A DNA stretch of 34,537 nt from Anaerofilum faecale (GTDB taxonomy: Bacteria > Bacillota > Clostridia > Oscillospirales > Ruminococcaceae), in contig DXFV01000040.1 in NCBI GenBank assembly GCA_019114265.1, positions 1 through 34,537 of the forward strand, given 5' to 3'. Both the position numbers and the translations under genes were made by a program. The notes below the pieces were generated by a model. The model was given only the letters and a program-made list of their open reading frames with translations. It ran no database searches and was not told the origin of the DNA. Shown piece by piece: positions 1 to 6,686 of the stretch (position 1 is the stretch's first letter; the number at the start of each line of letters is the position of its first letter).

Positions 1-618
1 ATGCGCTTCGGCACGAACCGGCAGAACAAAACGCCGTACAGCCATTTCACTTGCAGCCAGTACGGACAGATGGGAACACAATGCTCGGCGCATTATATCC
101 GCTATGACACGCTCTATGTCTATGTGCTGTCCAGAATCCAGTATTGGTCCCATCGGGCGCAGCTAAGCGAAGAAAAACTCTTGCAGCAGATTTTGAAAAA
201 CGGTGACCGGGAACGCATGACCGCCGCTAAGCGTCAGGAATCCGAACTGCAACGAGCGGAAAAGCGCAAGGCAGAAGTGGACGGAAAATTCGTCCGAATG
301 TACGAGGACTGGTCCGCCGGACGCATCACCGAGTATAACTTCAATCTGCTGACGAAAAAGTACCAGGCAGAACAGCTGGAGCTGGAGGAAAAGATCAGCC
401 GCTTGCAAGCGGAGCTGTCCGCAGAGCAGCAAACTGCCCTGGATGCCGAAAAGTGGGTCGCTCTCATCAAGCAGTACGCCAATCCCACAGAACTGACCGC
501 TGAACTTCTCAATACCCTGATTGAGAAGATTGTGATTCATGAGGCTACTAAAGGTGCGGATGGGATGCGAGATCAGGAGATTGAGATTTACTACCGATTT
601 ATCGGCAAAATTGATTAA
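1..618 (+). CDS. Large serine recombinase, C-terminal part (cut by window start)
   Basis: This is the C-terminal end of a large serine recombinase of the kind that moves integrative elements. Seen: residues 17-33 carry the second half of a zinc-ribbon, with two cysteines (FTCSQYGQMGTQCSAHYI). This is followed by a long charged region rich in Glu, Lys, Gln and Leu (about 55-155) typical of the coiled coil, and a C-terminal segment ending IEIYYRFIGKID. Family knowledge: in these proteins an N-terminal catalytic resolvase domain with the active serine precedes these parts, and the coiled coil controls the direction of integration. The catalytic domain and the first zinc-ribbon cysteines would lie before position 1, so whether the gene is intact cannot be judged. 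The ATG at position 1 is accidental. The gene ends about 20 bases before a broken regulator, which suggests that it lies at the very edge of its element. Confidence 0.85.
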   Translation: MRFGTNRQNKTPYSHFTCSQYGQMGTQCSAHYIRYDTLYVYVLSRIQYWSHRAQLSEEKLLQQILKNGDRERMTAAKRQESELQRAEKRKAEVDGKFVRMYEDWSAGRITEYNFNLLTKKYQAEQLELEEKISRLQAELSAEQQTALDAEKWVALIKQYANPTELTAELLNTLIEKIVIHEATKGADGMRDQEIEIYYRFIGKID

Positions 619-640
619 CTTGCATCCATATCCTTAACTA

Positions 641-1081
641 TGGGAAACAGATGAGGGATACCCCGAGGTGGAAAAATTGCTGCTGCTAAGCCAAAAACTG
701 GAGGTATCGCTGGACAGTCTGCTGGAGAGCGGTGCAGCCGCCCCTGTTTCCAGCAGCCCCGCCGTCAACAGCACCGGATGCATCCGCATCATCTCCCCGC
801 ACGAAAATGTGATCGTATCCTGTTACAAGGTGATTTCCAGCCAGCGGATGCGCGGCGGCAAAGACTCGCCCCACTACGCGCTGTCGGGTGTCAGCCCGGA
901 GCCCCACGCCTTATGGGGCCAGCCCACCACCTTTTTGGGCTGGTATGCCGAGGAGGAGGACTTGAAAAAAGAGATCCGACAGATCGAAAACGCCCTGGCT
1001 GCCCATCTTGCCTCCTATCAGCTGCAATACAGCGTGAAAACACAGGCCCACTGGCTAAGCCGAAAGATCGTGCGAGAATAA
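641..1081 (+). pseudogene. XRE-family regulator, 3' remnant
   Basis: Reading from the TGG at 641 gives WETDEGYPEVEKLLLLSQKL and then SLDSLLE. This is the typical end of an XRE helix-turn-helix domain in Firmicutes (usual form SKWE-x-DESYPD followed by LLxLSxxFxVSLDxLL). The first helices, including the recognition helix, are absent, and an in-frame TAA at 635-637 closes the frame just upstream. The rest (to 1081) matches the C-terminal region often attached to such regulators, with CYKV, GGKDSPHYAL and LGWYAEEE segments and an ELQY-like end (LQYSV). A GTG at 668 opens a frame of 137 residues, but the product would lack DNA binding. The break falls within 25 bases of the recombinase stop codon, so I infer that the element inserted into this gene and left its 3' part outside. 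Confidence 0.75.
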
Positions 1082-1099
1082 CGGCACAACAGATAATAA

Positions 1100-1130
1100 A
1101 AAACCAGCTGCCGACATACAGCTGGTTTTT
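1100..1130 (+). terminator. Rho-independent terminator behind the XRE remnant
   Basis: AAACCAGCTG and CAGCTGGTTT form a stem around an 8-base loop and run into a T tract. It lies 19 bases after the remnant's stop codon, so the original regulator's 3' end was kept intact. Confidence 0.8.
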
Positions 1131-1188
1131 TGCTGGTTTTGCCGCGCCGCAGAGGCTTTCACGGCCATCATTTCAGACAAAAAAGAAA

Positions 1189-1216
1189 AGCACCAGTTTT
1201 ATAACTGGTGCTTTTT
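1189..1216 (-). terminator. Terminator behind tRNA-Ala
   Basis: An inverted repeat, AGCACCAGTT and AACTGGTGCT, directly abuts the 3' CCA end of the tRNA. On the minus strand it is followed by a T-rich stretch, so it should end the tRNA transcript. Confidence 0.75.
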
Positions 1217-1292
<76 letters not shown>

Positions 1293-1411
1293 ACGGCTTG
1301 CCCTCGGAGCTCCGTGCCCCTCAGTGCTTGTTTATTATATCATTCAGTTCTGCATTTGTCAACATCTTTTTTCAATTTTTTTATTTTTCTTTTTTGCCTT
1401 CAAACGCCGAA

Positions 1412-1440
1412 AAAGGCGGCAGCCAACGGCTGCCGCCTTT
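1412..1440 (-). terminator. Terminator of the kdgK operon
   Basis: A perfect 13-bp stem (AAAGGCGGCAGCC against GGCTGCCGCCTTT, 3-base loop) lies 47 bases after the kinase stop codon on the minus strand and is followed by a short T run. The AT-rich stretch 1330-1410 holds no gene that I can support. Confidence 0.85.
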
Positions 1441-1487
1441 CCCGGTTTGGAAGGTAAATCTATCAATATGAGAGAATTTGCAGAAAC

Positions 1488-2513
1488 TCAGCGCTGCACA
1501 CGACCGGAAGCGTTGCCGCCGGCCAGCTTCTCCACCTCGTCCACGGTGACGAAGTTGTAGTCGCCCTCGATGGAGTGCTTCAGAGCAGAAGCAGCCACCG
1601 CGAACTCCACAGCGTCCTGGGTGTTCTTGCCGCTCAGCAGGGCGTAGATCAGGCCGCCGCCGAAGCTGTCGCCGCCGCCCACACGGTCGATGATGTGCAG
1701 GTGGTACACCTTGGAGAAGCAGTACTCGTCGCCGGCCACATCGTACAGCATGGCGCTCCAGTCGTTGTCGAAGGCGGACTTGCTCTCACGCAGGGTGATG
1801 GCGACCTTCTCGAAGTGGAACTTGTCGGCCAGCTGCTTGGCCACGCTCTTGTAGCCCTCTTTGTTCAGCTCACCGGCGTAGATGTCGGTGTTCTCGGCCT
1901 CGATGCCGAACACGTCCTTGGCGTCCTCCTCGTTGGAGATGCAGACGTCCACATACTGGCACAGCTCGGTCATGGCCTTGCGGGCCTCGTCGCGGGTCCA
2001 CAGCTTGCCGCGGTAGTTCAGGTCGCAGCTGATCTTCACGCCGCGGGCCTTGGCAGCCTTACAGGCCTCCACGCAGATCTCTACCACATTAGCGCCCAGC
2101 GCCGGGGTGATGCCGGTGAAGTGGAACCAGTCCACGCCCTCGAAGATGGCATCCCAGTCGAAATCGGCGCAGGAAGCCTCGGCGATCGCGCTGTGCGCGC
2201 GGTCGTAGATGCAGACGCTGCCGCGCTGGGAAGCGCCCTTCTCCAGGAAGTAGATGCCCACACGATCGCCGCCGCGGGTGATCTTGCTGGTGTCCACGCC
2301 GTACTTGCGCAGGCTGTTCACCGCCATCTGGCCGATGGCGTGCTTGGGCAGCTTGGTGACGAAGGCAACGTCGGCGCCGTAGTTGGCCAGGGAAACGGCC
2401 ACGTTGGCCTCGCCGCCGCCGAAGGTGGCCTCGAAGGAATCAGCCTGCACAAAGCGCAGGTAGTCATACGGCTGCAGGCGCAGCATCAGTTCGCCAAAAG
2501 TAACAACTTTCAT
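1488..2513 (-). CDS. kdgK: 2-keto-3-deoxygluconate kinase (PfkB family)
   Basis: This cytoplasmic sugar kinase is predicted to phosphorylate 2-keto-3-deoxygluconate (KDG) with ATP to give KDPG. Seen: 341 residues, a normal family length. The N-terminal substrate-side motif FGGGEANVAVSLANYG lies at about 31-46. The second PfkB signature, RVGGGDSFGGG, lies at 277-287, with Asp282 as the expected catalytic base in the anion-hole loop. The start MKVVTFGEL is preceded by AAAAGGAG. The gene follows the KDPG aldolase gene by 24 bases in the same direction, so the two consecutive steps KDG to KDPG to pyruvate plus glyceraldehyde-3-phosphate are encoded together. That pairing is the main reason for choosing KDG over another sugar. 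The uronate isomerases and dehydratases that would make KDG are not in the window. Control is probably by the divergent IclR-type protein. Confidence 0.88.
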   Translation of the reverse strand: MKVVTFGELMLRLQPYDYLRFVQADSFEATFGGGEANVAVSLANYGADVAFVTKLPKHAIGQMAVNSLRKYGVDTSKITRGGDRVGIYFLEKGASQRGSVCIYDRAHSAIAEASCADFDWDAIFEGVDWFHFTGITPALGANVVEICVEACKAAKARGVKISCDLNYRGKLWTRDEARKAMTELCQYVDVCISNEEDAKDVFGIEAENTDIYAGELNKEGYKSVAKQLADKFHFEKVAITLRESKSAFDNDWSAMLYDVAGDEYCFSKVYHLHIIDRVGGGDSFGGGLIYALLSGKNTQDAVEFAVAASALKHSIEGDYNFVTVDEVEKLAGGNASGRVQR

Positions 2514-2537
2514 CGTGTTTTCTCCTTTTCCTGTTCT

Positions 2538-3500
2538 TTATTTCTGCACCAGATGTACCGCGAAGCCGGCAAATTCCTGCTTCAGGTAGATGGCGATGGT
2601 CTTGCCGTTCTTCACCACGCGGCTGTCCTCGTCGAACTCCCAGCCCTGCATCTTCAGGTGGGCGATGGCGCGGTCGATGGTGTTGGTGCCGATGGCGATA
2701 TGGCCGTGGGTGCCGCGGCCCGGCTTCTTCATGATCTCCATCGCCTTGCTGCCGGCGAAGATGGAGGAGTTGCCCACCGCGTAGTCGAAGCCGAAGGCCA
2801 GCTGGAACAGCTGGGCGGCCTTCAGGGCCTCTTCCTCGTTCTCGGTGTTGATGCCGATGTGCTTCACCTCGAAGCCCAGCATGGTGCGCACGGCCTCTTT
2901 GGTCAGGCGGGTGATCTCCTCGAAGTTACCCTCGTCGATCAGGTCTTTCTTCACCATCCAGGTGCCGCCGCAGGCGATGATCTTGTCGAAGCTGAGGTAG
3001 TCCATCAGGTTCTTGGCGTTCACGCCGCCGGTGGGCATCCAGCGCAGGTTCTGGTAGGGGCCGGCCACCGCTTTCAGCTTGGCCACGCCGCCGTTCTGCT
3101 CGGCCGGGAAGAACTTCACGATGTCCAGACCCATGCTCATGGCCTGCTCCATCTCGCCGGGAGTGGCGGTGCCGGGCATCATCAGGGCGCCCTTCTCCAG
3201 CGCATAGCGGGTGATCTCGGGGTTGAAGCCGGGGCTCACGATAAACTGGCTGCCGGCGGCCAGCGCACGGTCCACCTGGTCTTTGGTGAGCACGGTGCCG
3301 GCGCCCACGATCATCTCGGGCACTTCGGCCACGATGCGGCGGATGGCCTCCTCGGCGCAGGCAGTGCGGAAGGTCACCTCGGCGGCGGGCAGGCCGCCTG
3401 CCACCAGAGCTTTGGCCAGAGGCACAGCCTTTTCCACATCATTGATGGCGATTACAGGCACAATGCCGATCTCGTAGATCTTTTGAACAACGGGGTTCAT
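2538..3500 (-). CDS. eda: KDPG/KHG aldolase with C-terminal VOC-like domain
   Basis: This class I aldolase cleaves 2-keto-3-deoxy-6-phosphogluconate to pyruvate and glyceraldehyde-3-phosphate, and often also splits 4-hydroxy-2-oxoglutarate. Residues 1-205 form the aldolase barrel: EVTFRT at 41-46 holds the general acid-base Glu41, PGTATPGE is at 109-116, and VKFFPAE at 128-134 holds the Schiff-base Lys129. Residues 210-320 are an extra domain with two beta-alpha-beta repeats (starting VKHIGIN and GHIAIGTN) that looks like a vicinal-oxygen-chelate (glyoxalase-like) fold. Classic enzymes are only about 210 residues long. I chose the ATG at 3498-3500 because AAGGAG stands nine bases before it; an in-frame ATG nine bases upstream abuts that same site and cannot use it. 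It is the first gene of a two-gene operon with kdgK. What the extra domain does is not known to me. Confidence 0.88.
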   Translation of the reverse strand: MNPVVQKIYEIGIVPVIAINDVEKAVPLAKALVAGGLPAAEVTFRTACAEEAIRRIVAEVPEMIVGAGTVLTKDQVDRALAAGSQFIVSPGFNPEITRYALEKGALMMPGTATPGEMEQAMSMGLDIVKFFPAEQNGGVAKLKAVAGPYQNLRWMPTGGVNAKNLMDYLSFDKIIACGGTWMVKKDLIDEGNFEEITRLTKEAVRTMLGFEVKHIGINTENEEEALKAAQLFQLAFGFDYAVGNSSIFAGSKAMEIMKKPGRGTHGHIAIGTNTIDRAIAHLKMQGWEFDEDSRVVKNGKTIAIYLKQEFAGFAVHLVQK

Positions 3501-3527
3501 ACGCGACATCTCCTTCTGCTTTTCCAG

Positions 3528-3567
3528 TTGCGGATTCCGCAATTCCACATTGTGGAACTACGTTCCA
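3528..3567. promoter_or_regulatory. Stacked palindromic operators, likely for the IclR-type regulator
   Basis: Three 15-base palindromes lie side by side or overlap: TTGCGGATTCCGCAA (3528-3542), TTCCACATTGTGGAA (3543-3557) and TGGAACTACGTTCCA (3553-3567). The last has the TGGAA-N5-TTCCA form usual for IclR-family operators. They lie downstream of the kdgA promoter and before its ribosome site, where a bound repressor would block transcription. Confidence 0.75.
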
Positions 3568-3584
3568 TTTTTGGTTCTGTATTC

Positions 3585-3612
3585 ATTATACCAAGCCAGA
3601 CCGGATTGTCAA
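3585..3612 (-). promoter_or_regulatory. kdgA-kdgK promoter
   Basis: On the minus strand, TTGACA (3607-3612) and TATAAT (3585-3590) are separated by 16 bases. Both hexamers match the vegetative sigma consensus exactly. Such a strong promoter needs a repressor, which fits the operator stack just downstream. Confidence 0.85.
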
Positions 3613-3699
3613 TTGCTTTACAGACGAATTTTTTTGAGAATATTTTTGTTGTATTTTGTAGAAAATGCACACGGCATTTGCAAAATCGTACACAGGCAC

Positions 3700-3737
3700 T
3701 TGCATTTTTTGAAACGGCGTTTTACAATGTGGAATAT
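3700..3737 (+). promoter_or_regulatory. Promoter of the IclR-type gene, with operator half-site
   Basis: TTGCAT (3700-3705) and TACAAT (3723-3728) are spaced by 17 bases. CAATGTGGAA immediately overlaps and follows the -10 box and repeats one arm of the palindrome at 3543-3557, so the regulator probably also controls itself. Confidence 0.6.
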
Positions 3738-3767
3738 CAGAGCAACACAGCGAAACGAGGTGCCTGT

Positions 3768-4541
3768 ATGCAGACAAATCCCGCCCCCAAAAACGGCACC
3801 CAAAGCATCCAGCGGATCTTTGGGGTGATCGAAGCGCTGGCCGCCCGGCCCGGCGGCACGTCGCTGCAGCAGCTGTGCGCCGCCACGGGGCTGGCCAAAA
3901 GCACCGCGCACCGGATGCTGGCCAGCCTTGTGGAGATGGGGTATGTGGTGCAGGACAGCTTCACCACCCGCTATCGCCTCACCCTCAAGCTGTTCGAGCT
4001 GGGCAGCGCGGTGGTGAACGACATGGACATCCTGGCGGTGGCGCGCCCGCATCTGGACCGGCTCAGCCGCCAGACCGGCGAGGCGGTGCACCTGGTGCTG
4101 CGGGACGGCGCCGACATCGTATATCTCTACAAGGCCGAGGCGCTGGGCGTGCGGCGGATGAGCAGCCAGGTGGGCCTGCGCGCGCCGATGTACTGCACCG
4201 GCGTGGGCAAGGCGATCCTGGCCACGCTGCCGCCGGCCGAGGTGCAGAGCGTGTGGGATTCCAGCGCCATCCACCGCATCACCGAGCACACGATCGTGGA
4301 TTTCTCGCAGCTGTGCGAACAGCTGCGCGCGGTGCGCCAGAAAGGGTTTGCCATCGACGACGAGGAGAACGAGCTGGGCATCCGCTGTGTGGCGGTGGCG
4401 CTGCCGGGGCCCGGCGGCAAGGCGGAAGCGGCCTTTTCGCTGTCCAGCCTGGTGCCGCACATGAGCGAGGAGCGCATCGCTCAGCTGGCCCAGATGAGCC
4501 TGTCCACCCGCGACGCCATTCTGCGGGATCTGGGACTGTGA
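3768..4541 (+). CDS. IclR-family transcriptional regulator (KdgR-like)
   Basis: This 257-residue regulator has the two IclR parts. An N-terminal winged helix-turn-helix lies at about 12-75, with the helix-turn-helix at 31-51 (TSLQQLCAATGLAKSTAHRML). The C-terminal effector domain (about 85-250) includes the GLRAPMYCTGVGKAILA and IDDEENELGIRCVA segments shared by the family. The open frame extends far upstream, but I chose the ATG at 3768 because GAGG lies seven bases before it and the IclR homology starts there. It is divergent from the KDG kinase and aldolase genes across a 267-base gap with matching palindromes. I therefore infer that it represses them and itself, with KDG or a related keto-sugar acid as inducer. 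The effector is inferred from context, not read from the sequence. Confidence 0.88.
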   Translation: MQTNPAPKNGTQSIQRIFGVIEALAARPGGTSLQQLCAATGLAKSTAHRMLASLVEMGYVVQDSFTTRYRLTLKLFELGSAVVNDMDILAVARPHLDRLSRQTGEAVHLVLRDGADIVYLYKAEALGVRRMSSQVGLRAPMYCTGVGKAILATLPPAEVQSVWDSSAIHRITEHTIVDFSQLCEQLRAVRQKGFAIDDEENELGIRCVAVALPGPGGKAEAAFSLSSLVPHMSEERIAQLAQMSLSTRDAILRDLGL

Positions 4542-4560
4542 AAAATCAACACAGCGAGAA

Positions 4561-4587
4561 AAAGCCCCCTGCTCGGCAGGGGGCTTT
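4561..4587 (+). terminator. Terminator of the IclR-type gene
   Basis: AAAGCCCCCTGC and GCAGGGGGCTTT form a 12-bp stem around a 3-base loop, 19 bases after the stop codon. The same hairpin core recurs at 4822-4845. Confidence 0.85.
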
Positions 4588-4594
4588 GTTCGTT

Positions 4595-4731
4595 GAAACG
4601 GGATTTTGCGTTTTTATAAAGGTTTGTGCCGGCAGGCAGCTTTCCCCTCATCAGTCCCCCTGCGGGGGACAGCTTCCCCCCCCAGGGGGAAGCCTTTCAG
4701 CGGAACCCGCCGGTGCTGCCCTTTCCCGAAC
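4595..4731 (+). repeat. GC-rich dispersed intergenic repeat, copy 1
   Basis: This stretch shares an ordered set of blocks with the reverse complement of 13258-13381. They are GTTTTTAT, GTTTGTGCC, CCTCATCAGTCCCC, GGGGACAGCTTCCCCC, AGGGGGAAGCC, AACCCGCC and GTGCTGCCC. It contains nested inverted repeats (GTCCCC with GGGGAC; GCTTCCCCC with GGGGGAAGC) and no reading frame of its own. A further GC-rich hairpin segment follows to about 4797. Such repeats are common between genes in gut Oscillospiraceae; I know of no function. Confidence 0.75.
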
Positions 4732-4822
4732 GCCTTCCACTGGCTGGGGAAGGTGCCCCCGTCAGGGGGCGGATGAGGTCGAGTCCCTCCCCCTGCGCAA
4801 AGTCTGCCCTATCGAAAATTTA

Positions 4823-4845
4823 AGCCCCCTGCTCGGCAGGGGGCT
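4823..4845 (-). terminator. Terminator of the LCP-family gene
   Basis: AGCCCCCTGC and GCAGGGGGCT pair around a 3-base loop, 19 bases after the LCP stop codon, with TTAAATTTT following on the minus strand. Positions 4822-4845 are identical to 4562-4585. Confidence 0.8.
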
Positions 4846-4863
4846 CTTGTCTTGTGCGGGATC

Positions 4864-5967
4864 TCAGGCAGCGCTGTTGTAGGACGAGCTGGTGGAATCG
4901 GAAGAGCTGTCCTCCTCCGGCTGCACGGTGGGCATGGGCAGGTCGTACAAAAACGCTTTCAGGATCTCGGCGTTCTGCGCAAAATCCACGCTCACGATCA
5001 CACGGCCGTTGTCCAGCGTATCGCTGCCGTAGGTGTCTTCGGCCGGAATGGTCATCTGATCAATCTCGGTGCCGGCAAGGGTGGGCACCTTCAGGATCAG
5101 CGAAGCCAGCTCGGTGTTGGTGAGGTTGGTGTCCACCATCGGCAGCAGCTTGTCGGCCAGCAGGTCGATCTTGTCCAGGCTCAGGGTGGTGGCCTGGTCC
5201 ACCGCCGCCTGGATCACCTTGCGCTGGCGCTCGATGCGGTGCCAGTCGCTGTCCAGCTGGCGGATACGGGCATACTGCAGCGCGGTGGGACCGTCGAAAC
5301 GGTTGATGCCCTCCTCGAACTTGTCCTCCCGCGCGATGTTGTTCATCCACTCGGCCTCGGCCTCGGTGAGGTCGATGTCCACACCGCCGATGTCGGTGAT
5401 GGCGGTCTCAAACACATAGAAGTTCACGCGGACATACCGGCTCACATCCACCTTGAAATAGCTGCGGATGGTCTGCAAAAGGAGCTCCGGGCCGCCGTAG
5501 GCGAACACATGGGTCAGCCAGTCGTCGCCCACGTCGGGGATCGACACGCCGATGGCGCGCTCGAACGACACCAGCTTCATCTCGTTGGTGCGGTTGTTGA
5601 TGGACAGCAGCATCATGCTGTCGGCGCGGGAACGCTCGAATTCCTCGTCGCGCTCGTCGGTGCCGATGAGCAGGATGTTGTCCACGTCCTTTTCGGAATA
5701 GATCTCCCCGTCGGGCGGCTCGATCTCGCCGCCGTTGCGGGTGACGTCCAGGTATTTGGGGTCGATCTCCAGGTCCTTGCCCAGAATGCTGGTGTCCTCG
5801 ATCGGCTGGGTATAGTCGATGCCGTCGCCGCGGCTGACCTTGTCCAGCTTGCTGTTGATATACAGCCAGCCGGCGCCGGCCAGAATGCCCAACAGCAGCA
5901 CCAGCACCAGCAGACAGATCAGTGTGACCTTCAGGGCCTTGCGCACTTTGGGTCGATTTTCAAACAT
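4864..5967 (-). CDS. LytR-CpsA-Psr (LCP) family cell-wall glycopolymer ligase
   Basis: This membrane-anchored LCP protein probably attaches teichoic acid- or capsule-like polymers from a lipid carrier to peptidoglycan, outside the cytoplasmic membrane. Seen: 367 residues, a basic N-terminus, one membrane helix (about 10-33), and an LCP domain from about 92. The domain has NILLIGTDERDEE, RADSMMLLSIN (Arg and Asp of the pyrophosphate/metal site), Arg137 in VSFERAIG, and a late LQYARIRQLDSDWHRIERQR segment that is nearly invariant in the family. The tail is low-complexity Ser/Asp/Glu. I chose the second ATG (5965-5967), eight bases behind AAAGGA; the ATG nine bases upstream abuts that site. It is a single gene with its own promoter and terminator. 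The neighbouring glycosyltransferase operon could supply sugar to the same envelope polymer, but this is only suggested by position. Confidence 0.9.
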   Translation of the reverse strand: MFENRPKVRKALKVTLICLLVLVLLLGILAGAGWLYINSKLDKVSRGDGIDYTQPIEDTSILGKDLEIDPKYLDVTRNGGEIEPPDGEIYSEKDVDNILLIGTDERDEEFERSRADSMMLLSINNRTNEMKLVSFERAIGVSIPDVGDDWLTHVFAYGGPELLLQTIRSYFKVDVSRYVRVNFYVFETAITDIGGVDIDLTEAEAEWMNNIAREDKFEEGINRFDGPTALQYARIRQLDSDWHRIERQRKVIQAAVDQATTLSLDKIDLLADKLLPMVDTNLTNTELASLILKVPTLAGTEIDQMTIPAEDTYGSDTLDNGRVIVSVDFAQNAEILKAFLYDLPMPTVQPEEDSSSDSTSSSYNSAA

Positions 5968-6020
5968 ACGTTTCATCCTTTCGCAGGCAGAAAAACAAAT
6001 TGTTGAATCATCAAGTGTCC

Positions 6021-6049
6021 ATTTTATCGCAAAAATCGACCGGAATCAA
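6021..6049 (-). promoter_or_regulatory. Promoter of the LCP-family gene
   Basis: TTGATT (6044-6049) and TAAAAT (6021-6026) on the minus strand have a 17-base spacer and lie about 54 bases before the chosen start codon. Confidence 0.6.
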
Positions 6050-6107
6050 TCAATAACTTGTGAAACCTTTATTTTTCCCGCCCGGTTTGGAGAAATGCTC
6101 CAGTTTT

Positions 6108-6686
6108 TTATCGTCTTGTGGAATTTTTTCGGCGCCGCACGGTATACCCGAAGGTGCCCAGGCGGCGTCCCAGCGAATAGTACTCCCCGTGCGCATAGGC
6201 CAGCAGCCCAGCTTTTTCCAGGCACAGCCTGCCCGACCCATCCAGCAGCGCCTCGTCCACGTCGATGGCCACGATGTCCGCCAGGAACAGATCGTGGCTG
6301 CCCAGCGGGATGCGCTGGAACACCCGGCACTCCAGATTCACCGGGCTTTCGCCCAAAATCGGGCAGCCCACCGCCGAGGCCTCCAGTTTGGTCAGATGCA
6401 TGACGGCGAACTTGTCCACATCGCGGCCGCTCTTGACGCCGCACCAGTCCACCGCGCGCACCAGCTTTTCGGTGGGCAGGTTCACCACAAACTCGCCGCT
6501 CTCGCAGATCAGCGGATGGGAGTGGCGCTCCGGCCGCACCGAGATGGACAGGCGCGGCGGGCGCGTGTTCACCAGCCCCGCCCATGCCACCGTGAGGACG
6601 TTTGCCGCTTCCCCGCTGCCGCAGGTGACCAGCGCGGGCGGCACCGGGGCCAGCAGCGCGCTGCCCTTCCATACCTGTTTACTCAT
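6108..6686 (-). CDS. Flavin reductase-like (flavoredoxin) domain protein
   Basis: This is a 192-residue protein of the FMN-binding split-barrel flavin reductase type. Seen: an N-terminal PALVTCGS-ANVLTVAWAGLV segment (about 16-38), then SISVRPERHSHPLI and GEFVVNLPTEKLVRAVDWCG (about 47-85). These are typical of the family and line the flavin pocket. A central HDLFLADIVAIDVDE segment follows. Proteins of this type bind FMN and pass electrons in anaerobes, but the donor and acceptor cannot be read here. The start ATG overlaps the end of the glycosyltransferase gene by eight bases (ATGAGTAA), so translation is probably coupled. It is the last gene of a Crp-type regulator, glycosyltransferase and flavoredoxin operon; the link between these functions is unclear. 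Confidence 0.82.
   Translation of the reverse strand: MSKQVWKGSALLAPVPPALVTCGSGEAANVLTVAWAGLVNTRPPRLSISVRPERHSHPLICESGEFVVNLPTEKLVRAVDWCGVKSGRDVDKFAVMHLTKLEASAVGCPILGESPVNLECRVFQRIPLGSHDLFLADIVAIDVDEALLDGSGRLCLEKAGLLAYAHGEYYSLGRRLGTFGYTVRRRKNSTRR

Noticed and set aside
668..1081. Intact small gene starting at GTG 668
   Set aside because: The reading frame continues upstream to 641 with clear XRE homology and then stops; the GTG follows no convincing ribosome site and the product would lack DNA binding.
1575..3767. Possible N-terminal extension of the IclR-type gene
   Set aside because: The frame is open but lies opposite the KDG genes, and the IclR fold with its ribosome site starts at 3768.
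6050..6107. Terminator behind the flavin reductase-like gene
   Set aside because: Only a 5-bp hairpin (TGGAG/CTCCA) without a T tract is visible; transcription may run into the LCP gene.
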